A DNA stretch of 64,000 nt from Misgurnus anguillicaudatus (Eukaryota; Chordata; Actinopteri; Cypriniformes; Cobitidae), in assembly GCF_027580225.2 (NCBI RefSeq), contig NC_073354.2, forward strand, positions 7,478,001 through 7,542,000, given 5' to 3'. The translations under genes and the position numbers were made by a program. Below, piece after piece: positions 57,081-64,000 of the stretch; within the stretch, counting starts at the first letter, position 1, and each line of letters opens with the position of its first letter. The notes under the pieces were generated by a model. That model had not been told where the DNA came from and did not search any database. It was given only the letters and a program-made list of their open reading frames with translations.

Positions 57081-59586
57081 TACCTATTAACTTTTCAAGT
57101 AAAAAAAATATTCCCCATATGTGAGAAAACGGAAAATAAACATCTACAGTATACTCAGAACCGGATCTCGCGTTCTTCATAACTTACAAATATCATAACT
57201 TTCTCAATTATTAACAGATTTTTACAATCAAGTTATCTTAATAAATGGGAATGTCTGCTCCGTCTAGTCATTTTATAAATTTTGAGCTTCGGGGTTTTTG
57301 AAAATTTTGTCATCATACCTAAAAACAGTATGAAACTAACTTGTTATAAAAGGAATGAGGCTTACAGTATAAGGCTTACCTGTTATAAAAGAAGTAAAGT
57401 ACAATAAAAACTTTACATTTCAAAATGTTTTAACAGTAAATGATGATTATTTTACTCTCTTACCTGTTTGTGTTGTTAGTCTGCAGGCGGTTCAGCAGGA
57501 CTGATGATTCAGCGCTTTTACAGGTGAAACTTATCAAGAGGCAGCTTGAAACTGACTAAATTTAAAATAAAAAAGAACCAGCATAAAAGGGTTCTTCAGT
57601 AAGCTATGGTTCTATATAGAACCATTATCATCATTTAAGAACCATATTTTTAGAGTGTATCCCATTAAAGTCAAAGCTTGCCCTGGCAAGTACTATATGT
57701 CTATAAGTTTTTAGGTCAACTTATTTCCACAGCATGTATTGTGCAGGTAATTATTATATGCTTACATGATTCTTACAATCCATTTGTGTTTGTTGCCTCT
57801 TTGTTCATTAATTGCATTTTATCACAAACTTTCAGATGTTGGCAGCACAAACAAAATCCAGACAAATGTTACACCAACTTTGTAAAGTTTGTCCACTGTA
57901 CTGTAGATGTTCATTACTTTCTTTCAAACATCACAAATTTCTATATAGAAGATGTATTATTCAATGTCAAATAAGTATTACTTGTAAAAAATTTGCCAAT
58001 AAAGAATGCATAATTTTGATAAAGTTTGCTATAAAATGTAATAAAACGAATGAATGACCAAACAAAAAAGTGAGTGGATCACTTTCTGTGTTTCCTTGAC
58101 AGTTGCTTTTTAAAGGGGTCATATTATGGGATTAATTTTAAGATGTCAAATAAATCTTTGGCGTCCTCAGAGTGCGTATGTGAAGTTTAAGCTCAAAATA
58201 CCATATAGATGATTTATTATAGCATGTTAAAATTGCCACTTCGTAAGTGCAAGCAAAAATGTGCCGTTTTGGGCGTGTCCTTAAAAATGCAAATGAGTGG
58301 AGGAAATGCAAACACTGATCACAATATGGTGGTTTGTTGAAACTGAAACTCATTTGTGCTGTCAATAATTTTTTTCTTTCTCTTTCTCTCTGCACTTAAC
58401 GGCAGTGTCGTGGTTGGATAGTGTAGATTAAAGTCAGATTTTCATGCTATGACCCCTTCAAACAAACTATGGTCAGGTCAAAATTATTTTGTTTTGCTAT
58501 CCTCAATTTGTGTCCTGCACCCACCAGTATAAAAAATATCAAAAACCATCTCTGGTGCCTGTAAACGTTACATTTCTCTTGATAAGATTCATGAAATTTG
58601 TTTACAAATTTGAGTGTACATTTGAATTAAAGCAGGAAGAAAAAAAACTGAGGATTCACTGTGTTTCCACATTATGTTGAAACTCAATATGAACTAAAAA
58701 CTGAAATTCTTTTTTATATACAACACAAACATAACAATCATCAGTGCTTATCTTTAATGTCGTTTTTTATTCAGATCTGGGTACAGTTACAGTACAGATT
58801 ACACATCTGGAGACATTTTTATATATTTTTTTTAAATAATTTTAAGATCTTTTAATTTTTTACCTATTTTAGAGGTACACTGATAAAAATTCTACTTGGT
58901 TTCAAAAATATGATGCCATTTTTTGCATAATTTTGTTATGTAGATAATACAAGATAATACAACTTAATTTTTCTGTTTGTTGAAATATAATTTGTAAATT
59001 CAGTAAACTTAATTTTAGTATTCCTCTAGCCATTATTTTATGTGTGTGCTCTACATAACTTCAAGAGCTCTAAATGTATATTTTTGCATTGAATCCAACT
59101 TAATGTTTTAATTTCCATATTATAATTTTTAAGTTGTATCTACTTTGTTTTTTCAAATTTATTAGTGTATTGTAAAGGTATGTAATCAAATTGCACATGT
59201 GAACATGCTAATAACAATTACATATGACGCGCAAATGAAACTCATCTTCACACTGGCATTACCAAGGTTAGCGCTCATTGAGTAAAGTGTGTCACATTTT
59301 ACTACCTAACCAAAAGCACCACTCTAATGCACAATGGTAACCAAACTCAATGAAATATCAACAAAATCAATAAGACAAACGAACAATAAACACTATTGAG
59401 TCTTTCTCTTTACTTAAAGTGCAGAAAATAACACTTAATTAATGAACTTAAAATACTCTCCAAATGCAGCTGCATACAAAGAATGCTGGGAAATACAAGA
59501 AAATATAAGGTTATGTGTGTGCACCTAGAAAGATTGGCTGGGATTATTGTTAATATTCCAAATTGAAATGACATAACATTTACATC
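57081..59586. other. AT-rich intergenic sequence
   Basis: No gene was recognised. 57587-57658 is a short MITE of the GGTTCTATATAGAACC type, which is palindromic. 58113-58460 holds GGGGTCATATTATGGGATTA and ATGACCCCTTC, inverted ends of another short element. Frames at 57678-58057 and 58489-58855 look like chance. Confidence 0.4.
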
Positions 59587-59716
59587 TGTCACCACTAGGG
59601 GCTGGCTGTGTTTGACTAAGCCACGCCCCTTTTCAACTCCCACCTCGAGGAGGTCCCCAAAGCCAACCCAATGACCAGACAAACACGGAAACAGGTGAAT
59701 AAAATTTAAAACAAGC

Positions 59717-59722
59717 TTTATT
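59717..59722 (-). terminator. LTR polyadenylation signal
   Basis: AATAAA on the - strand, followed by a T-rich stretch (GTTTTAAATTTTATTC), lies near the 3' end of the LTR, as expected for retroelement 3'-end formation. Confidence 0.5.
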
Positions 59723-60017
59723 GAATTTTAAATACTTAAAAAGACTGGGGAAATTGGGGAAGGGAAATTTAAAACTAATGGCTTCTTCTCCTCCCTCCAG
59801 GGAGACTACAGCCACGGGTAACAGGGACAGAACAACAGGGGTGCCAACCACCGTCAACGGGGAAAAAGGGAAACGTCAGGCTCCCGCCTGGACCCTGCTA
59901 GCCGTGGCGCCCTCCTTCTTCTCTCCTGGAGGCAGACAATTTTTTGGTGTGACTGGTAGAGGTCTTTCTCACTGTCCGTGCCCAATGGTTCACTCTCGCC
60001 TTCTTCTCTCTCCACAG

Positions 60018-61112
60018 GCGGCCGCTAGGACAACAAAGACACTGTTACTGGACTTTGAATGTTTCTCACCGGCTCCGCTGCTTACAGCTTTCTGGGTAAG
60101 TATCACGTTCACAGTCGGCTCCTTACTGATTCGCTCTCGTTTTCCTCTCTCTCTCCACAGGTGATCGCTAGGACACAGACACACTGTTACTGAACTTGGA
60201 ATGTTTCTCACCGGCTCCTGCTGCTTACAGCTTTCTGGGTAAGTATCACGTTCACAGTCGGCTCTTTACTGATTCACTTTCGTTTTCCTCTCTCTCTCCA
60301 CAGGTGATCGCTAGAACACAGAAACACTGTTACTGAACTTGGAATGTTTCTCACCGGCTCCGCTGCTTACAGCTTTCTGGGTAAGTGTCACGTTCACAGT
60401 CGGCTCTTTACTGATTCGCTCTCGTTTTCCTCTCTCTCTCCACAGGTGATCGCTAGGACACAGAAACACTGTTACTGAACTTGGAATGTTTCTCACCGGC
60501 TCCGCTGCTTACAGCTTTCTGGGTAAGTGTCACGTTCACAGTCGGCTCTTTACTGATTCTCACTCGTTTTCCTCTCTCTCTCCACAGGTGATCGCTAGGA
60601 CACAGAAACACTGTTACTGAACTTGGAATGTTTCTCACCGGCTCCGCTGCTTACGGCTTTCTGGGTAAGTATCACGTTCACAGCCGGCTCTTTACTGATT
60701 CACTCCCGTTTTCCTCTCTCTCTCCACAGGTGATCGCTAGAACACAGAAACACTGTTACTGAACTTGGAATGTTTCTCACCGGCTCCGCTGCTTACAGCT
60801 TTCTGGGTAAGTGTCACGTTCACAGTCGGCTCTTTACTGATTCTCGCTCGTTTTCCTCTCTCTCTCCACAGGTGATCGCTAGGACACAGAAACACTGTTA
60901 CTGAACTTGGAATGTTTCTCACCGGCTCCGCTGCTTACAGCTTTCTGGGTAAGTGTCACGTTCACAGTCGGCTCTTTACTGGTTCTCGCTCGTTTTCCTC
61001 TCTCTCTCCACAGGTGATCGCTAGAACACAGAAACACTGTTACTGAACTTGGAATGTGTCTCACCGACTCCGCTGCTTACAGCTTTCTGGGTAAGTATCA
61101 CGTTCACAGCCG
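60018..61112 (+). repeat. 142-bp tandem array of exon/mini-intron-like units
   Basis: Eight 77-78-nt blocks start at 60018, 60161, 60304, 60446, 60588, 60730, 60872 and 61014. Each begins after CTCTCTCTCCACAG and ends CTTTCTGG/GTAAGT. They are separated by 65-nt spacers. Blocks contain GTGATCGCTAG, CACTGTTACTGAACTTGG and CACCGGCTCCGCTGCTTAC. Every unit thus carries, on the + strand, a polypyrimidine tract, an acceptor and a near-consensus donor. The first block is the most diverged (GCGGCCGCTAGG) and is preceded by a longer unique lead-in. There is no open frame through the blocks. Small - strand frames of 61 codons repeated every 142 bp are artefacts. Confidence 0.93.
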
Positions 61113-62040
61113 GCTCTTCTGTAGGTCCGCAGGGGGGCGAAAGTCACACACCACCTCGCCGGGTCGAGCGCTGCCCTATCCCCACTGCCCGTAGGCCGAT
61201 CGAACCCCGGATAGGGGCGCCCTTTCGTAGAGACCACGGGGGCAGCGGACCCTTTCGCCTCCAACTCTGCGACGATACAAACACAGATAAGCTTACACCA
61301 CAGATGCTTCTAATATTTTACTCACAGTCCTTCACAGCTCTTGGCCTGTGTCTCTTCGTATTCTTAAAACAGCACACAGCGTATGATGGCAATGAGGTCT
61401 GAGGTCGTTGGCCCCTCCGCCCTCCTTCCAGGGAAGAGAATGGATGGTGCGGGGTTTCTCTTACAAGACACACAGCAACCCACAGCAAATACACAGCACC
61501 ACTCTGACGTGAAAAAGCTTATGATTTATAAAGTCTCACTCACCACACTGTAAGTGCAACACCACAAGGGAAACGCCCGATATCCTCCACTGTGCTTGGG
61601 GCTAACGTAGAGGCGATGGCAAAACGACCAGACCAAAGTCGCGTTGCTGTGGCTGTATGGAATGTATACTTCTAGCGGCTCGCCCACCACACTAATTATA
61701 GGGGTAGGGCCGCCTTCCTAATCCTAGAAGACTCCAACGATCACACAATTGTAAGTTTCTGCCAGTTAGGCTACACCAGCGGGCATACTCACAGCGGATA
61801 GCCTTTGTTTTCGTTGTGTAACGAGGTCAAATCCCTTCTCGCTTTAATCCTTCCAAAATACTAGTTGGACCAGGGTTCCTTTTCTACCCGTAGGGTTATT
61901 CCTCAAATCCAGCCGGTCCACCGTAACTGCAACAAGAGAGGAGGGAAGAGAGAGAAATATAGCCAGTCACCACGTCTAACAATGAGCACAGCTCCGTTCT
62001 TCAGCACACACTCTAACTGCCAACTGTCATCTAACTGTGC
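61113..62040 (-). other. Unique part of the LTR between array and TATA box
   Basis: It contains a GC-rich segment (61130-61265, with GGGGTTCGATCGGCC on the - strand, mildly tRNA-T-arm-like) and otherwise unremarkable sequence. By TATA position it would be transcribed as part of R. No gene is seen. Confidence 0.4.
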
Positions 62041-62048
62041 TTTTTATA
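62041..62048 (-). promoter_or_regulatory. LTR TATA box
   Basis: TATAAAAA on the - strand lies 200 bp inside the LTR start. It is the only clear TATA motif there, and it places U3 at roughly 230 bp. Confidence 0.5.
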
Positions 62049-62248
62049 CTTCTCGTTACACTCCAGTTATCCAATTACCCGGCGATCTCTTTAACTAGGC
62101 ACAGCTGTGCCCAATCGGCTGATTACAACCTTCGCGGAGCCGCCGGATGTCCGGTGTTTCTATTTTTCCGGTCGGGGCGGAAACATCCGGGCGGAACCAA
62201 ACTTCCTCAACTTTTGGTTCCGCCCTGAAAAGTCGTCACCCCGTGACA

Positions 62249-62260
62249 TCCTCCCCCGCC
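62249..62260 (-). other. Polypurine tract of the gypsy element
   Basis: GGCGGGGGAGGA directly precedes the LTR on the sense (-) strand. Polypurine tracts prime plus-strand DNA synthesis and are found exactly at the 5' boundary of the 3' LTR. Confidence 0.75.
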
Positions 62261-62470
62261 AATACATTCCAGTCCCTGGAATGCCCTTGAGTAGTCCACT
62301 CACCATAGCGGGAAGGGGGCCGGCCGCGGTTCTCCCGTTGGGAGCGCCTTACAGGGGAGTCAGGTTCGGCGGGCTCGGGCACAACCTCAGGTTGTCTTTG
62401 GGCGGCCAGGGGTTCGGCTGGCTCTGGTGCTGGTCCTGGCTGCCTCTGGGCGGCCGGGGGTTCAACTGGC
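62255..62470 (-). pseudogene. Detached C-terminal tail of gypsy pol
   Basis: After the TGA at 62471 the neighbouring frame is open through a Pro/Glu/Ala-rich repeat (PEPAEP, AAQRQP) and VRRSQRENRGRPLP. This basic tail is typical of the end of Ty3/gypsy pol, after integrase. It is out of frame with the RNase H part and is separated from it by too little sequence to contain an integrase. Confidence 0.5.
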
Positions 62471-64000
62471 TCAACCCCAGCTCCCGGGTACCGCCTCCTG
62501 CTGGCCTCCTGGTGCTTCCACGACCCCTATCAGATAGCCTTCCCCCTGGCTTTCCTCTTCTTGGCCCTCACATCCACCGGGGCCGTCCACCTCTGGCAAT
62601 CGGGACAAGACATCCGCGTTCGTGTGTTCCCGGCCGGGCCGATACTGCAGTTGGTAATCGAAATTGGCAAGTTGTGCCACCCAGCGCTGCTCCACAGCCC
62701 CCAACTTCGCTGTCTGTAAATGAACCAGAGGATTATTGTCTGTAATCACCGTTACCTTAGCACCCCAGAGGTAGTCCTTGAACTTCTCGCTCAGGGCCCA
62801 CTTCAGGGCCAGCAGTTCCAGTTTGAATGAGCTATAGTTCGCATCGTTCCTCTCCGCTGGGTGGAGGCTTCGGCTTGCGTAGGCGATCACCCGTTCCGTA
62901 CCCGCTTGTCGTTGGGCCAAGACTGCTCCCAGCCCCAGGTTGCTAGCGTCTGTATACAAGAGAAATGGCTGGGTAAAGTCTGCATAGGCCAAGATAGGAG
63001 CCTGTAACAATTCCTGTTTCAATCTCTGAAATGCCCCCTCACAGAACTCATCCCAATCAATAGGGGGTGACCCCCGTCCCCGGTTTCGCCCTGTGCCGAC
63101 CAGTAGCTGGTTAAGGGGCTTGGCAATCTTTGAAAAGTCTTTTATGAACCGTCTGTAGTACCCCACAAACCCTAGAAACGACCGCACTTGCCTCACAGTC
63201 TTGGGTGCACTCCAGTCTCTTACCGCGGAGACCTTCCCAGGGTCTACGGCTACCCCAGCAGCGCTGACCACGTGGCCCAGGAACTGGACTTCCCGCCTCA
63301 ACAGATGGCATTTGTCGGGTTGCAACTTCAGCCCATATTTCTCCATCGCCTGGAAAACCTCTTCGAGGTGTCGGAGGTGGGAATCGAAATCTGGGGAATA
63401 CACAATTACATCATCCAAATATACCAAAACTGACTCCATTAACTGACCTCCAAGACAGCGCTGCATGAGGCGTTGGAACGTGGCCGGAGCGTTACAGAGC
63501 CCGAAAGGCATCCGTTCCCACTCGAATAGTCCGAACGGGGTCGTAAAGGCGGTCTTCTCTCTATCGGCCTCGGCCACTGGCACCTGCCAATATCCACTGG
63601 CCAGATCCAAAGTGGAGTACCAAGCAGACCGTGTGAGACCGGCAAGGGAGTCTTCAATCCGGGGTAAGGGAAACGCGTCTTTCTTGGTCACCAGGTTAAG
63701 CTTCCGATAGTCCACACAAAACCTCCAAGCTCCTGACTTTTTCTGCACAAGTACGATAGGGGCTGCCCAGGGGCTACTGCTTTCCCGGACGACGCCTCGC
63801 TCCAGCATACCCTGCAGTAGTGAGCGTACCTCTGTATACAAGGTGGGTGGGATCGGCCGGTACCTCTCTCTACTGGGTCCTGCATCTCCAGTCGGTATAT
63901 GGTGTTCCACCACCTTAGTACACCCATAATCCTCCTCGTGTCTTGCGAATACATGTTGCCATTTCCGAAGGAGGGCTTGGAGTCTTTGTGTCTGCGCCTG
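62471..64000 (-). CDS. pol: Ty3/gypsy pol fragment: reverse transcriptase and RNase H (partial)
   Basis: The frame is open from the window edge (64000) to TGA at 62471, so the N-terminal part (gag, protease, start of RT) lies outside. An upstream FARHEEDYG motif leads into reverse transcriptase: FCVDYRKLN, TLDLASGYWQ, TPFGLFEW, MPFGLCNAPATFQ and the catalytic YLDD at 63421-63410. RNase H follows, with TDAS, LELLALKWAL, TDNNPL and NADVLSRL. The product would make cDNA from element RNA in cytoplasmic particles. In an intact element the zinc-finger and DDE integrase domains should follow; here only about 40 unrelated codons remain before the stop. The copy is therefore probably non-autonomous. 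No internal stop is seen in RT or RNase H, suggesting a fairly recent insertion. Confidence 0.92.
   Translation of the reverse strand, partial: QAQTQRLQALLRKWQHVFARHEEDYGCTKVVEHHIPTGDAGPSRERYRPIPPTLYTEVRSLLQGMLERGVVRESSSPWAAPIVLVQKKSGAWRFCVDYRKLNLVTKKDAFPLPRIEDSLAGLTRSAWYSTLDLASGYWQVPVAEADREKTAFTTPFGLFEWERMPFGLCNAPATFQRLMQRCLGGQLMESVLVYLDDVIVYSPDFDSHLRHLEEVFQAMEKYGLKLQPDKCHLLRREVQFLGHVVSAAGVAVDPGKVSAVRDWSAPKTVRQVRSFLGFVGYYRRFIKDFSKIAKPLNQLLVGTGRNRGRGSPPIDWDEFCEGAFQRLKQELLQAPILAYADFTQPFLLYTDASNLGLGAVLAQRQAGTERVIAYASRSLHPAERNDANYSSFKLELLALKWALSEKFKDYLWGAKVTVITDNNPLVHLQTAKLGAVEQRWVAQLANFDYQLQYRPGREHTNADVLSRLPEVDGPGGCEGQEEESQGEGYLIGVVEAPGGQQEAVPGSWG

Larger units (their letters stand above)
59587..62248 (-). 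mobile_element. 3' LTR of a Ty3/gypsy element, 2.66 kb
   Basis: On the - strand the LTR starts TGTCACGGGG (62248) and ends GTGACA (59587), a TG...CA pair with a 6-bp inverted repeat. It lies immediately after a polypurine tract (GGCGGGGGAGGA, 62260-62249), which fixes the boundary. TATAAAAA lies about 200 bp inside (62048-62041), and an AATAAA signal is at 59722-59717, about 130 bp before the end. If both are used, the repeated R region would be about 2.3 kb, far longer than usual. The 142-bp array at 60018-61112 lies inside. The 5' LTR is outside the window. Confidence 0.75.

Noticed and set aside
59721..60164. 147-codon + strand frame at the left of the LTR
   Set aside because: It lies antisense in the LTR, crosses the first unit of the 142-bp array, and shows no recognisable domain.
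60311..61064. Repeated 61-codon - strand frames in the LTR
   Set aside because: They recur every 142 bp with the tandem unit and have no family similarity.
61160..61230. tRNA-like segment in the LTR
   Set aside because: GGGGTTCGATCGGCC resembles a T arm, but no acceptor stem, D arm or anticodon arm can be formed around it.
62107..62745. 212-codon + strand frame
   Set aside because: It is the antisense shadow of the GC-rich gypsy pol tail and U3; its Pro/Gly-rich composition follows from that.

Overview
This window looks like nuclear DNA of a teleost fish, probably a cyprinid-like species. It is AT-rich, has spliced vertebrate genes with small exons, and is crowded with fish-type DNA transposons (hAT-like elements with 8-bp target duplications, many palindromic elements flanked by TTAA, Harbinger-like elements) plus a Ty3/gypsy LTR element. 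There are no operons and no bacterial signals. Organism and repeat-family assignments are inferences from sequence appearance.

Two conserved protein-coding loci can be read. On the + strand, 13164-14369 carries the last exons of a CP2/Grainyhead-type transcription factor closest to TFCP2L1; the DNA-binding exons were not found upstream and one exon has no usable splice donor. On the - strand, 41150-33792 carries a complete four-exon reading frame of 408 codons (198+88+72+50, every intron in phase 0) for an NRL/large-Maf bZIP transcription factor, best matched to nrl, the rod-photoreceptor determinant. A 5' UTR acceptor at 41339 and a candidate first exon ending at 44642 lie upstream. At 51.9-55.9 kb, splice-like signals suggest a non-coding transcript.

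The rest is dominated by repeats. A 40-bp minisatellite (7369-10012) is split by a hAT-like insertion with a perfect 8-bp target duplication. A CpG-rich 69-bp satellite of about 120 units (18143-26522, with a degraded tail to 27852) is split the same way by a second hAT-like element. Almost all long open frames in these arrays are artefacts of the repeat period. TTAA-flanked foldback elements are scattered from 6 to 53 kb, including one nested inside another. A 723-bp solo LTR with a 5-bp duplication lies at 49985-50707.

The right edge (59587-64000) is the 3' half of a - strand Ty3/gypsy element: reverse transcriptase and RNase H, apparently no integrase, a polypurine tract, and an unusually long 2.66-kb LTR. 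Inside that LTR is the oddest structure in the window: a 142-bp tandem array in which each unit reads, on the + strand, as a 77-nt exon-like block plus a 65-nt mini-intron with consensus-looking donor and acceptor.
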